Numbered from the stretch's first letter, positions 51,501 to 59,759 are shown. The stretch: 64,000 nucleotides of DNA from Spirochaetales bacterium (GCA_016929065.1 JAFGJO010000008.1:1-64000), one strand, 5' to 3'. The notes: generated by a model from the letters alone, not told the origin. Program-made: numbers and translations.

Positions 51501-54221
51501 GTTGATCTGGTGATCTGGAATGAGGACCGTTCAGGGTATCGCCAGATTATAAACGACCGGCTGGTCAGTCTGATTGCAGCAAGTAATGAGGCGGCCATTT
51601 TTGACAAACTTGGGGGGATACATATACGGCAGCCCGACCAGATGACCGATGATGACCAGATCCTGATGCAGACGGTGGCCCGGCTGATTTTTTCCGACAG
51701 AGCGGGCAGCCTGGAAGAGCAGGTGCAGCGGCAGCTTTCCAATAAAGAAACAGGGGGGAAACTGCGGCCCATCAGGGAAAAACAGCCGGAAGCAGATGCA
51801 GAGAACTTTAAACAGGAGCAGCTTGTTTTTCATAACGGCTGGGGCGGGTTCACCGCGGACGGCAGGGAGTATATCATTCAGGTTAAAAACAGAAGGCCTA
51901 CTCCCCTGCCGTGGGTGAATGTAATCGCAAATAAATATTTCGGGACAGTCGTGAGCACAAGCGGCGGCTATACCTGGACGGAAAATGCCCATGAATTGCG
52001 TCTGACCCCCTGGTATAATGATCCGGTCAGCGAAACGAGCGGAGAGGTTCTGTATATCCGTGATGATGAAACAGGCGCTTTTTGGTCGGCGACCCCTCTG
52101 CCTGCGCCAGGAAAAAACGATTATCTGAACCGGCAGGGGTTTGGCTACAGTGTTTTTGAATATGTCCAGCAGGCATTGAAATCGGAACTCTGGACCTATG
52201 TCGATATTGAATCGCCGGTTAAATACTGGATGGTCAAATTACGGAATGATTCTGACAGAACGCGGCAGGTGTCGCTTACCCTTTTTTGTGAACTGGTATT
52301 GGGTGATCAGCGTTCCAGGACGCAAATGCATGTCCGCACAGGAATCGACGGCTCTACCGGTATGTTGTATGCATCCAATTTCTACAATCAGGAGTTTTCT
52401 TCGCGGATCATGTTTTTGGAATCAAGTGAACGAATGCGCACTGTCAGCGGCGACCGGACTGAATTTCTGGGACGCAATGGCAGTCATGCAAATCCTTCCG
52501 GGATGCAGATGACCCGGCTTTCGGGCAGGGTTGGCTGCGGCCTTGATCCGGCAGCTGCGATAAGAGTGCCCTTCCAGCTGGAACCCGGCCAGGAGAAAGA
52601 CGTGATCTTTATTCTGGGAGCGGGTCAGAATATGGATCATGCCCGCACGCTTGCGCAGCGGCACCGTACCACCCTGGCTGCATACCGGGCCCGGGAACAG
52701 GTTTGGGAATACTGGAAACATACTCTTGGAGCGATTAATGTGCAGACGCCGGACGGCGCTTTGAACATGATGAGCAATGGCTGGCTTTTATATCAAACCA
52801 TGTCTGCCCGGCTTTTCGCGCGCAGCGGGTTTTACCAGTCCGGCGGAGCCATCGGGTTCCGCGATCAGCTGCAGGATGTCATGGCCGTGATTCATGCACA
52901 GCCGGAAATAATCCGTGAGCATCTTCTCCTTGCCGCCTCCCGGCAGTTCGCTGAGGGGGATGTGCAGCACTGGTGGCATCCGCCGGTCGGGCGCGGTGTC
53001 CGCACGATGATATCCGATGACTACCTCTGGCTTGCCTTTGTGACAGCCTTTTATGTCAGGACAACCGGGGATACCGGCGTGCTGGATGAATCAGTACCTT
53101 TTCTCGCGGGGCGGAAGCTGAATGCGGGAGAAGAATCGTATTATGATCTCCCGTTCTCTACAGAAGAAAAGGCGTCTCTTTTTGAACACTGCAAGCGGGC
53201 GATCATGCATGGCGTTCGGTTTGGGGAACACGGGCTGCCGCTCATGGGAAGCGGCGACTGGAACGACGGGATGAATCTGGTAGGGATCGAGGGCCGCGGT
53301 GAAAGCGTCTGGCTTGGTTTTTTCCTGCATGCGGTATTTGAATGTTTTGCAGAGGTAGCACAACTGTATAACGACGAACAGTTTGCAGAGCATTGTGTAC
53401 AGGAAGCAAAAAAACTAAAAGATAATTTAAATGTCCACGCGTGGGACGGCGAATGGTATCGCCGTGCGTATTTTGATGACAACACCCCGCTGGGTTCAAA
53501 GGCGAACAAGGAATGCTGCATCGATGCGATCGCACAGAGCTGGGCAGTGTTGTCGAATGCAGGGACGCCGGAACGTGTTAAAAAAGCATTGTATTCCCTG
53601 GATACCATGTTGATCCGCAGGAAAGAGGGGATTGTTCTCCTGCTGGATCCTCCCTTTGACAAATCAAATCTGGAACCGGGGTATATTAAAGGCTATGTAC
53701 CCGGGATCAGGGAAAATGGCGGACAGTATACGCATGCGGCTGTCTGGGCGGTCATGGCCTATGCACGAATCGGTGACGCAGAAAAAGTGGCGGAACTGCT
53801 TTCGATGATCAATCCGGTGAATCATGGTTCAAGCCCGGAGAAGATCGGTACCTACCGTGTGGAGCCCTATGTTATGGCTGCTGATATTTACAGTACATTT
53901 CCCCATGCCGGCCGGGGCGGCTGGACATGGTATACCGGATCTTCTGCGTGGATGTACCGTCTGATCATCGAAAATGTTTTTGGTATTGATAAAAAAGGTC
54001 AAACACTGTCCTTTCATCCCTGTCTGCCTCCCCAGTGGAAAGAATGTACAGTCCACTACCGGTTCCGCGAAACAGTGTACCATATTAATTATCAACAGCA
54101 GCAGCCGGGAAAGGTCATCCGGGTGCTTTTGGACGGGAAGGAACATAAGGAGGGAGTCATTACACTGAAAGATAACAGGATTGATCATGCGGTAAAAGTT
54201 ATTATTGGGAAGAAAAAATAA
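45549..54221 (+). CDS. ndvB: Cyclic beta-1,2-glucan synthase (GT84-GH94), NdvB/ChvB-like
   Basis: The 2890-residue protein matches the usual 2800-2870 of the family. After an N-terminal helical region it has two membrane helices (about 408-455). A GT84 domain carries DADTDLPRD at about 616-624 and RRHRWIRGDWQ near 761. More helices lie near 810-850 and 935-985. A glycoamylase-like domain follows (about 1270-1560). Two GH94-type beta-sandwich regions start near 1605 and 2090. The GH94 catalytic domain has GSGDWNDGMN (from 2567) with its acid Asp. The protein primes on itself, polymerises UDP-glucose into beta-1,2-glucan, trims and cyclises it. The product is a periplasmic osmoregulated glucan. 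GGGAG precedes the start. Confidence 0.93.
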   Translation: MPIKSAGKDVPGYPPLADLFSIEQLEKHGQFLARLHELELRPGTDKLLERLTYNEKKLIEVCDSLDAGEYSRQSMSSAEIWLLDNFYLIKEQIKVARNHFPKQYSRKLPRLASGPLAGFPRIFDIISELIAHVDGRVDEGTLRAIISSYQDITSLTTGELWAIPIMLRLALIDNIRGIAGRVDANRRDYDCAAFWAQRMITKAAEDPKNIVLDLADMVREKIFLSPAFVTEFEKRLQNQHPASTLPLAWIEQRLAEMGETTERLISQDNQHQAVDQISISNSITGLRILQAISWKDFVEDMSRVNKILCKDPAGVYPNMDFATRDMYRHVIEKIASQSRREEGFVAETAIALAKEKGAPHQRLAHVGCYLIGRERKVLEKTVRARRRMKDRLGTLGGRVPLFFYIAPAVVLTFGIAAVLLCLTYFKGRSLELTGLLSILCLLVSSHPAIALVNWAAGFFIAPRLLPRMNFRERIPDESTTLVTVPAMLSSEAVIRQLLNRLEICYLANKADNIYFSLVTDFKDASKEHMDDDDTLFDTAKEGIIELNNKYKQEAGPFFYFHRQREWNPVEKKWMGYERKRGKLEELNRTLRGTAKQNMVIVGDADIIRSVKYVITLDADTDLPRDAARLLIETMAHPLNRPEYDKAKHRITQGYTILQPRVVSSLPAARRSWYARIFGQDFGIDPYTRAVSDVYQDLFGEGSFIGKGIYDVDMFMATIGDRFPENRILSHDLLEGSYGRAGLVSDVQVVDDFPSSYSEDVSRRHRWIRGDWQIASWLLPRVPGYKSESLKNPVSVLSRWKIFDNLRRSLVSLGLLVFIIACWLLPVSPGLGIAIAAGVLLLPVLPATVKKALGIPERYPFSLHVISLAGSFGRHIFQSVFLFISLPFEAYYHLDAIFRTIWRMVFLKRKLLEWTTSGEAKNQTCVSFKSYCFRMLVVPLFVLVAIAAFLIMAREIPPDMWCVFGAWLLSPVLAWWTSRLIKEQKKKLIPAQLRFLRKISRKTWRFFETFVTARTNWLPPDNYQEEPKEMEADMTSPTNIGLMLLSNLGAYDQGYINAGQLIDKTRKTFRTLHSLERYNGHFFNWYEVESLAALSPKYISTVDSGNFAGYLFALQTGIRELSGNQVFQQNSWSALSDILLVLEDLCFSSQDIKPGKSAVPPEVRQRFSRLQNSVAERESYLTGLRESLADLKKYSKQLSEIQSVLTDTSSEEIVWWFTAFVGQCNALEEEMVFVAPWLALLDEIENTDQELSKTLDANVTLKTIAGLSDYMEEYGAALNKNQMRLSPDISERLMSKIRQGSHRAAERTAQLETMAVQAGELARHEYEFLFDHKRQLLSIGFNVDKHRLDDSFYDLLASEARLASFIGIARGLLPVEHWFSLGRQAMLWKGKTILLSWGGSMFEYLMPLLLLPGYETTLLDQSIRAVVEKQIAYGRIKKTPWGISESAENVTDVNLKYQYRSFGVPELGFKRGLSDDLVITPYATLMALMVMPEMACVNMQRLSALGFEGRFGFYEAIDYTQSRLPPQQTHVLIRSFMAHHQGISFISLLNYFKNNIMQKRFVSNPLFEATVLLLQEKVPKTSPFKAQPAEIERTRPLAEKKKEMFRVFDTPHTSFPEVHLLSNGRYHVMVTNAGGGYSRWNDIALTRWQEDATRDNHGTFVYINDLGGNNKWSAAFQPMCAGSKSYEAVFSQARAEFRRRDEGLDTYTEIAVSPEDDIEHRRVTLSNNTMRPRTVELTSYAEVVLVAPEAEAAHPVFSKLFVQTEIIPEQRAILCSRRPRSPDEHPPWMFHLLVVHENEKCEVSYETDRLRFLGRGRTAADPAALSTPGPLSGTSGNVLDPVVSIRCRLTIGPGETVSAGFIHGIAATREEAQRLIRKYSDRRLANRVFGIARIHGNVVLGQLGATEADAQLYGRLASGIVYTGVASRANPSVLLKNKKSQSALWAYSISGDLPIVLLKILDETNIELAARLIQAHEYWRSKGLSVDLVIWNEDRSGYRQIINDRLVSLIAASNEAAIFDKLGGIHIRQPDQMTDDDQILMQTVARLIFSDRAGSLEEQVQRQLSNKETGGKLRPIREKQPEADAENFKQEQLVFHNGWGGFTADGREYIIQVKNRRPTPLPWVNVIANKYFGTVVSTSGGYTWTENAHELRLTPWYNDPVSETSGEVLYIRDDETGAFWSATPLPAPGKNDYLNRQGFGYSVFEYVQQALKSELWTYVDIESPVKYWMVKLRNDSDRTRQVSLTLFCELVLGDQRSRTQMHVRTGIDGSTGMLYASNFYNQEFSSRIMFLESSERMRTVSGDRTEFLGRNGSHANPSGMQMTRLSGRVGCGLDPAAAIRVPFQLEPGQEKDVIFILGAGQNMDHARTLAQRHRTTLAAYRAREQVWEYWKHTLGAINVQTPDGALNMMSNGWLLYQTMSARLFARSGFYQSGGAIGFRDQLQDVMAVIHAQPEIIREHLLLAASRQFAEGDVQHWWHPPVGRGVRTMISDDYLWLAFVTAFYVRTTGDTGVLDESVPFLAGRKLNAGEESYYDLPFSTEEKASLFEHCKRAIMHGVRFGEHGLPLMGSGDWNDGMNLVGIEGRGESVWLGFFLHAVFECFAEVAQLYNDEQFAEHCVQEAKKLKDNLNVHAWDGEWYRRAYFDDNTPLGSKANKECCIDAIAQSWAVLSNAGTPERVKKALYSLDTMLIRRKEGIVLLLDPPFDKSNLEPGYIKGYVPGIRENGGQYTHAAVWAVMAYARIGDAEKVAELLSMINPVNHGSSPEKIGTYRVEPYVMAADIYSTFPHAGRGGWTWYTGSSAWMYRLIIENVFGIDKKGQTLSFHPCLPPQWKECTVHYRFRETVYHINYQQQQPGKVIRVLLDGKEHKEGVITLKDNRIDHAVKVIIGKKK

Positions 54222-54251
54222 AGAATGATGATATGAGTGTGAAACCTCTCT

Positions 54252-55529
54252 CTATTTCCGCACCGTTATTTTCTCAAATCCGGTATACGGCACCAGTGCC
54301 GACGGTATTTTAATACTTCCGTCCTCTTGTTGAAAGTTTTCAAGAATCGCAATGATTGCTCTGGAAACCGCGATTGCCGTACCGTTTAACATATGCACCA
54401 GCTGGTTTTTGCCGTCTTTTTTATAACGGATCTGCAGCCTGCGCGACTGGTAGTCGGTGCAATTGGATGTTGAGGTAACTTCACCCCAGCCGCCTGATTC
54501 GCCGCGGCCCGGCATCCATGCTTCAATGTCAAATTTGCGGTAGGCCGGATTTCCAAGGTCCCCGGCACAGACATCTACCACCCGGTAGGGAATTTCAAGT
54601 CTTGTAAAGATTTTTTCCTCGAGTGCCAGGAGATAATCATGCATGGAATCTGATTCTTCCGGTGTGCAGAAGATAAACATCTCGACTTTTGTAAACTGAT
54701 GTACCCGGTATAAGCCTTTTGAAAACTGCCCTGCGGCTCCTGCTTCTTTTCTGAAACAGTGTGAAAGCCCCGCAAGTTTTTTAGGAAGCTCGTCGGCTTC
54801 AAGAATTGATTTCGCGTATGCACCGCCGAGGGTAATTTCTGAAGTTCCGATAAGGCAGGTGCCTTCTCCCTCGATACGGTAAATGTTGCTTTCCGGGCCG
54901 CGCGGATTAAAGCCGATACCCTCAAGGATTTCCTCGCGTGCAACATCCGGGGTTATTACCAGATCAAATCCCTCTTCTTTGAGAAGGTCGAAGGCGAAAC
55001 GGGTGAGCGCGAGTTCCAGAATTGCGGCTTCATTTTTAAGATAATACCATTTTTGGCCGGTCACTTTTTGTGCGGTTTCAAAATCGATAATGCCGAGGCT
55101 TGTTCCAAGCTGGAGATGGTCTTTTGATTCGAACGAAAAGGATGTCGGTTTTCCGACAATCCGAAGCTCCTTGTTTGATTCCTCGGTAAAGCCGGCCGGG
55201 ACGGATGGATGTGTGATATTGGGAATTTTTGATGTTTCCTCTGCCAGCTCTTTTTCAAGTTTGTTGAAGACCTCTTCTTTTACAGTGATATCTTCTTTCA
55301 GCTTTTGCCCAAAGGCAATATATGTATCGCGTTCTTCTTTTTCGAGTTTGCCCTTCATTTTTGCAGCATTGTCATTACGCTTCTGCCTCAGGTCGTCAAG
55401 TTCCTGAATTATCTCATTGCGCTGTGTATAGAGCTCTGCGACTTTGCGGGCATCTGCGACTACATTGCGGTTTTTAATATTTTCCTCGACTAAGTCGAGA
55501 TTTTCTTTTATAAAACGATAATCAAGCAT
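54252..55529 (-). CDS. serS: Seryl-tRNA synthetase
   Basis: From the ATG at 55529 the protein has 425 residues, the normal length. An N-terminal antiparallel coiled coil (about 25-105) binds the tRNA arm. The class II core follows: motif 2 around FRKEAGAAGQFSKGLYRVHQF and motif 3 around HMLNGTAIAVSRAIIAILEN. It charges tRNA-Ser. No ribosome binding site precedes the start; instead a promoter places the ATG at the predicted transcript start. It converges on the glucan synthase gene and diverges from the hydrolase. Confidence 0.95.
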   Translation of the reverse strand: MLDYRFIKENLDLVEENIKNRNVVADARKVAELYTQRNEIIQELDDLRQKRNDNAAKMKGKLEKEERDTYIAFGQKLKEDITVKEEVFNKLEKELAEETSKIPNITHPSVPAGFTEESNKELRIVGKPTSFSFESKDHLQLGTSLGIIDFETAQKVTGQKWYYLKNEAAILELALTRFAFDLLKEEGFDLVITPDVAREEILEGIGFNPRGPESNIYRIEGEGTCLIGTSEITLGGAYAKSILEADELPKKLAGLSHCFRKEAGAAGQFSKGLYRVHQFTKVEMFIFCTPEESDSMHDYLLALEEKIFTRLEIPYRVVDVCAGDLGNPAYRKFDIEAWMPGRGESGGWGEVTSTSNCTDYQSRRLQIRYKKDGKNQLVHMLNGTAIAVSRAIIAILENFQQEDGSIKIPSALVPYTGFEKITVRK

Positions 55530-55535
55530 GGAATG

Positions 55536-55564
55536 ATAATACAGAAAAGCAGATGGCCATGCAA
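55536..55564 (-). promoter_or_regulatory. serS promoter, predicted leaderless
   Basis: On the minus strand TTGCAT (55559-55564), exactly 17 bases and TATTAT (55536-55541). Only six bases separate the -10 element from the serS ATG, the same distance as for the hybrid kinase at 30196. Confidence 0.6.
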
Positions 55565-55586
55565 GCGGGAGAGATGAAAAGTATGG

Positions 55587-55616
55587 CTGACAGAAATACC
55601 AAAATACTGGTATACT
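55587..55616 (+). promoter_or_regulatory. Promoter of the lysophospholipase-like gene, nearly leaderless
   Basis: CTGACA (55587-55592), 18 bases and TATACT (55611-55616), nine bases before the ATG at 55626. The predicted leader is about three bases, and no ribosome binding site is visible. Confidence 0.5.
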
Positions 55617-55625
55617 GATTTCATT

Positions 55626-56471
55626 ATGACAGATCAGCAACAATTCCAGGAAAATTATCTCGATATATCCAGCAGACAGCGGATGTTTTACCGCTGTTGT
55701 ATTCCGGACAATCCAAAAGGCGCTGTGTGTGTTGTCCACGGGTATACCGAGCATTCCGGCAGGTATACTGATGTACTCGAATATTTCAGGGAGCGGGGAT
55801 TTGCCGTTGTTGCGCCGGATTTACTGGGTTTCGGGAAATCTGCAAAGACGCTTGGCGACATGAAGAGTTTCCGCTGTTCAGTAGAAGCGGTCGCATCACT
55901 GCTGATGCATCTTCAGGAGAATCACGGCATCGGGCGGTTTTTTGTCATCGGCCACAGTTTGGGCGGCTGCATGACGCTCGCACTTGCAGGGCTTTATCCA
56001 GACCTTGTCAAAGGTCTTGTCACTGTTGCCGCAATGATTTTGATTCCGGATTATGTATCCCCAATGTTGCGGATTGTCTCCAATATTCTTGCCGCAATGT
56101 TCCCGAAACTTCCTGTTCAGAAGATTGATCTGGCGAATGCGACACGGAATGAGGCGGTAAAAGCAGCTGCGAAGCAGGACCAGCTGTATTACCGCGGGAA
56201 AATCCGGGCGAGAACTGGTGTGCAGATGCTCAAAGGCATGGAACTGGCACGTTCGATGCTGCAAAATATTACTGCTCCGTCCCTGGTACTCCACGGTTCC
56301 AAAGATGTCATTATGCCGCAAAAGGGATCGGAACTTGTCTTGAAAGAGCTTGCATGTACGGACAAGACCCTCAAAGTATTTGACGGCTGGTATCATGAAC
56401 TTTTAAATGAGCCTGATAAAGAAATCCTTTTCAAATTTATTCTCAAGTGGATCAATGAACACAACAGATAA
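55626..56471 (+). CDS. Lysophospholipase / monoacylglycerol lipase-like alpha/beta hydrolase
   Basis: The 281-residue protein is close to the PldB/Hydrolase_4 group. It has VVHGYTEHSGRY (oxyanion loop), APDLLGFGKSAKT, nucleophile Ser in VIGHSLGGCM, Asp in LHGSKDVIMP and His in WYHELLNEPDKEI. This pattern is typical of monoacylglycerol lipases. It has no signal peptide. The next gene starts within its last 17 bases, so the two form an operon. Confidence 0.85.
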   Translation: MTDQQQFQENYLDISSRQRMFYRCCIPDNPKGAVCVVHGYTEHSGRYTDVLEYFRERGFAVVAPDLLGFGKSAKTLGDMKSFRCSVEAVASLLMHLQENHGIGRFFVIGHSLGGCMTLALAGLYPDLVKGLVTVAAMILIPDYVSPMLRIVSNILAAMFPKLPVQKIDLANATRNEAVKAAAKQDQLYYRGKIRARTGVQMLKGMELARSMLQNITAPSLVLHGSKDVIMPQKGSELVLKELACTDKTLKVFDGWYHELLNEPDKEILFKFILKWINEHNR

Positions 56472-57477
56472 TGCTGATTTTATTGTCGCTGAAGCAGTTA
56501 AACTTGGTTTTGGGGACGGAGGTATCATCACTTTATCTCTTTTCAGTGAGAAAATCATGGCATATTCGAAACAAAAACCGACTGTTGACTCTCAGGCACT
56601 ATTGGAACGTCTTGAAAAAGTCCATTCTGAATCCCGACAGGGCTCTTTTCTGGTGTGCGCACTTCCCTATGCTATAGGGACGGAGGATGATACCGGTTTT
56701 CCAAAACCATTTGGGAACAACCCTCCGTTCATGCACATTGCTCCGTTTGCAGCGAGGCATTATTACAAGGCAGCTGTTGAAAAACTCAAGACACTGCAGA
56801 AAGATCTCCAAAAATCACTGAATTTATCCAAAAGTGATTTTCGTATTTTCTGTAATTCAAAAATTCCGGAAAAATGGCTGGCAAAAGCTGCTGGAGTCGG
56901 TGAATTCGGAAAAAATAATCTGATCATTAATTCAAAATTCGGGACACGGTTTGTTATCGCGGTGCTTTTTATCAATATGGATCTTCCTCCGTCCCCCTCA
57001 ATGGGATTCGCCTCGGATCCCTGCAAAAACTGCACAAAATGCATTGATGCCTGTCCTGTTGGTGCTTTATCCGGGGACGGAGGGCTTGATACAAACAAAT
57101 GTTTGCAGGCACGGGCCACAACGCCGGAAACCTGGGATGAGAAAACAAAGAAAATATGGGGACAAAGGTTGTACGGCTGTGAGATTTGTCAGCAAGTATG
57201 TCCTTATAATAAAGGAATTCGGCAAAAATCCGACGTCAATACCGGCTATTTGGGAGAAAAAATCAGTATCAAAGGCTTTTTATCGGAGACAGAGGAAGAA
57301 ATCAGGGAAAAACTCAAAGGAAGCGCTCTCGGCATGTCCTGGATACCAGTGAAGGCCTTGCTGCGGAATGCGTTAGTAGCTGCGGGCAATGCTGGGATGG
57401 GGACGGAGGAACTTTCACAGATCATCCACAGATATCAATCCCATTCTGATGCTGTCGTGAAAAACGTTGTGTACTGA
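56455..57477 (+). CDS. QueG-like double [4Fe-4S] protein
   Basis: From the ATG at 56455 the protein has 340 residues and overlaps the hydrolase by 17 bases. The first half fits the DUF1730-type cobalamin-binding part of epoxyqueuosine reductase. Two ferredoxin-type motifs follow: CKNCTKCIDACPVGAL and CEICQQVCPYNKG. Canonical QueG has CISYLTIE between them; here the place reads CLQARATTPE. It may be a QueG paralog with another substrate, or a divergent QueG that makes queuosine in tRNA with B12. The adenosyltransferase at 21198 shows that B12 is used in this cell. Confidence 0.75.
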   Translation: MNTTDNADFIVAEAVKLGFGDGGIITLSLFSEKIMAYSKQKPTVDSQALLERLEKVHSESRQGSFLVCALPYAIGTEDDTGFPKPFGNNPPFMHIAPFAARHYYKAAVEKLKTLQKDLQKSLNLSKSDFRIFCNSKIPEKWLAKAAGVGEFGKNNLIINSKFGTRFVIAVLFINMDLPPSPSMGFASDPCKNCTKCIDACPVGALSGDGGLDTNKCLQARATTPETWDEKTKKIWGQRLYGCEICQQVCPYNKGIRQKSDVNTGYLGEKISIKGFLSETEEEIREKLKGSALGMSWIPVKALLRNALVAAGNAGMGTEELSQIIHRYQSHSDAVVKNVVY

Positions 57478-57728
57478 TTTTTTAAATTTGCGATTAAACA
57501 TTGGATTTCTTCAACTGTTTTGTGAGACAATAAAACATAATAATTTACGCTAAAAGGAGTCATTATGAAATCAGGGTTTATTTGCTGAAATCAATATTAC
57601 CGTTGGTACGATCCAGAATGTAGCATTTTAAAAGGAATCTGAAGAACCGAATTCCGGATATCTTCCGCATCATTTTATGGTTTCAGTAAACGTCGACTTT
57701 TTTAAATACAGGGTGGCAGATTCCGGTA
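57478..57728 (+). other. Spacer with a broken short gene
   Basis: AAAAGGAG precedes an ATG at 57565 that opens only seven codons before TGA at 57586. Other frames then read EINITVGTIQNVAF and NSGYLPHHFMVSVNVDFFKY in succession. That would fit a small gene decayed by frameshifts, but no family is recognisable. Nothing else is seen in these 251 bases. Confidence 0.25.
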
Positions 57729-58268
57729 TTAGAAAATATACACCCCATACCCAATGACGAGACCGTAAATCAATTCAGAACTGGTTGGATCTCCCGGGCT
57801 GTAATACGGATTTCCAGTAAACTCGATACCCAGCAGTACGCGGCTTTTCCAGGGGGCATTCAGGCGGAGGCTGATGATGCTTGCGCCGTAGAGAACAGCA
57901 CCGCCGCCAATCATGACGCCGAGACGCGCATCCCAGTCAATTATCCATTCCGGGGAAAGAGCAAACCGGCCGACAAAAATACCGGCAATTGCAGGGACTG
58001 CATAAAATTCATCACCAATTAAAAAATATACACCTGCCTGGGCGCCGAAACCAAGGCGGTTCCCCGTACCGGCAATGCTTATCGGCAGAACGACAAATTC
58101 ACCCATCGGGCCGAACGGCGGGGGAAATGTCGAGAAATCGATTTCAGCAAATACATTAACAGATAACTCCATAGGTGCATTTTCAAAAGAGAAATTAAAG
58201 CCATCCTGTGAAAAAGCATGAGAAGTAAAAAAGGTCAAAACAAGTAAAACAAATACTGTTTTTTTCAT
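57729..58268 (-). CDS. Small outer-membrane beta-barrel-like protein
   Basis: The 179-residue protein has AGGAGG upstream and a signal peptide cleaved after SHAFS. Alternating glycine- and aromatic-rich strands (NRLGFGAQAGVYFLIGDEFY, RLGVMIGGGAVLYGASI, ELIYGLVIGYGVYIF) and a terminal Phe fit an 8-strand outer-membrane barrel. There is no specific family match. Function unknown. Confidence 0.6.
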   Translation of the reverse strand: MKKTVFVLLVLTFFTSHAFSQDGFNFSFENAPMELSVNVFAEIDFSTFPPPFGPMGEFVVLPISIAGTGNRLGFGAQAGVYFLIGDEFYAVPAIAGIFVGRFALSPEWIIDWDARLGVMIGGGAVLYGASIISLRLNAPWKSRVLLGIEFTGNPYYSPGDPTSSELIYGLVIGYGVYIF

Positions 58269-58403
58269 ACATCCTCCTGAAAGTCAGAATTTCCATAAAA
58301 TTATATCATGGATTTCTTTGTTTGGGGAAAAAAATACTGTAAAAAGACATTAAATTTTCTCGTTGTACACTCCCTGGAAAATTCTGCCGTTAATAAAGGT
58401 ATT

Positions 58404-59759
58404 ATGCGAAAATCAATTATTTTTCTGATACTGTTATTTTTTACGGCGAATATCAGTTGTTCCGGTGACAATGAGGATGTTGTGTCTCCCTTACCTCCCT
58501 CTTTTGTCAAGGCCGATACGTTTCCTGCTGTCCATTCAACAACTGCGAATGCGGGTTTTTCCCTTGGAAGCGACCAGCTCTTCACTGAAAAATATTTCCA
58601 TCTTGTGGATGGGAAAAAAGTTGCAATTATGGCCAATATCACGGCAAAAAAAACCGTCGACCGGCTGATTGATAATCCAAGGGTTGAACTTGTCGCCATA
58701 TTCGGCCCGGAACACGGGTTTTTTGGAAAGACGGCAGCCGGGCTGGCGATTGATGATACTGTCTATCGCGGTGTCCCGGTGTACGGCTGCTACGGTGGCG
58801 GTGACGAGACACGCAGAATCCCGTTTAACTTGCTTGAATATATCGATGTCCTGCTTTTCGAGGTGCAGGATATTGGCGCACGCTATTATACGTTTATCTC
58901 GTCGATGTATCTTGCCATGGATTCAGCCGCGGATGCCAATATTCCCTTTGTGGTCCTTGACCGACCGAACGCGGCCGGCGGGGATAACCTTGAGGGCCCG
59001 ATGCTCGAACCGGCCTATCAGTCTTTTTTGGGAGTAGGCAATTTCCCGATCCGCTATTCGATGACCATCGGCGAGATGGCCCTGATGTTTTGCGGAGAAA
59101 CAGAACTTATGCACGGTCCGCGGTATCCGCGGAAAAATCCAGCAGACAAATATTTCAATATAAAAGACCTGTCCCTGACAATTGTCCCGATGACCGGATA
59201 CGACCGCACCCTGTTGTGGGATGAGGTCATGCAGGGTGAACCGTGGGTATCCACCTCTCCGAATATTCCCGGCGTGATGTCGGCACTCTGTTTTGCGGGG
59301 ACGGGGATCATGGCAGGAAATACCATTGATGAAATTGTCAAGGGATTTCAGCAGTTTCAGGTACTTTCATTCCCGTTTGTAAACAGTCGTGAGGAAATGA
59401 CCGCTTTCATCACCGAGGCAAAAAAACACTATGCGTTTCCCGGAGTGAGCCTGTCGCAAGCTGTCCACCCCGAGACCTTTGCTGAAAATATTGTGGTCCT
59501 GGAAGTCTATGACCCTCATGTATTCAAACCGGTGGAATCCTCCCTTGCCCTGATGTACACGCAGCGGGTGTTGTATCCTGATGAGCGATTTCTCACCAAT
59601 GAAAAGGCTGAAGAACTCACGCAAAAGGTTGTCGGCAATGACTGGCTGCTTTCGATGCTGCTTTCAGAAATACTTCCCCCGTTTTCCGCAATTCTGGAAC
59701 GCATAAAAGCCGAGACTGAACCATTTCTGGCAATCCGGAAAAAGTATCTGTTGTATTGA
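58404..59759 (+). CDS. namZ: NamZ-like DUF1343 exo-N-acetylmuramidase lipoprotein
   Basis: The ATG at 58404 follows AAAGGT and gives a lipoprotein signal (FFTANISCSG), 451 residues in all. The DUF1343/YbbC core is clear: LVAIFGPEHGFFG, LLFEVQDIGARYYTFI, VLDRPNAAGG, PIRYSMTIGEMA and STSPNIPGVMSALCF. Characterised NamZ removes MurNAc from the non-reducing ends of peptidoglycan fragments. It is therefore a likely periplasmic or surface cell-wall recycling enzyme. It lies 45 bases before the propeller lipoprotein. Confidence 0.85.
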   Translation: MRKSIIFLILLFFTANISCSGDNEDVVSPLPPSFVKADTFPAVHSTTANAGFSLGSDQLFTEKYFHLVDGKKVAIMANITAKKTVDRLIDNPRVELVAIFGPEHGFFGKTAAGLAIDDTVYRGVPVYGCYGGGDETRRIPFNLLEYIDVLLFEVQDIGARYYTFISSMYLAMDSAADANIPFVVLDRPNAAGGDNLEGPMLEPAYQSFLGVGNFPIRYSMTIGEMALMFCGETELMHGPRYPRKNPADKYFNIKDLSLTIVPMTGYDRTLLWDEVMQGEPWVSTSPNIPGVMSALCFAGTGIMAGNTIDEIVKGFQQFQVLSFPFVNSREEMTAFITEAKKHYAFPGVSLSQAVHPETFAENIVVLEVYDPHVFKPVESSLALMYTQRVLYPDERFLTNEKAEELTQKVVGNDWLLSMLLSEILPPFSAILERIKAETEPFLAIRKKYLLY

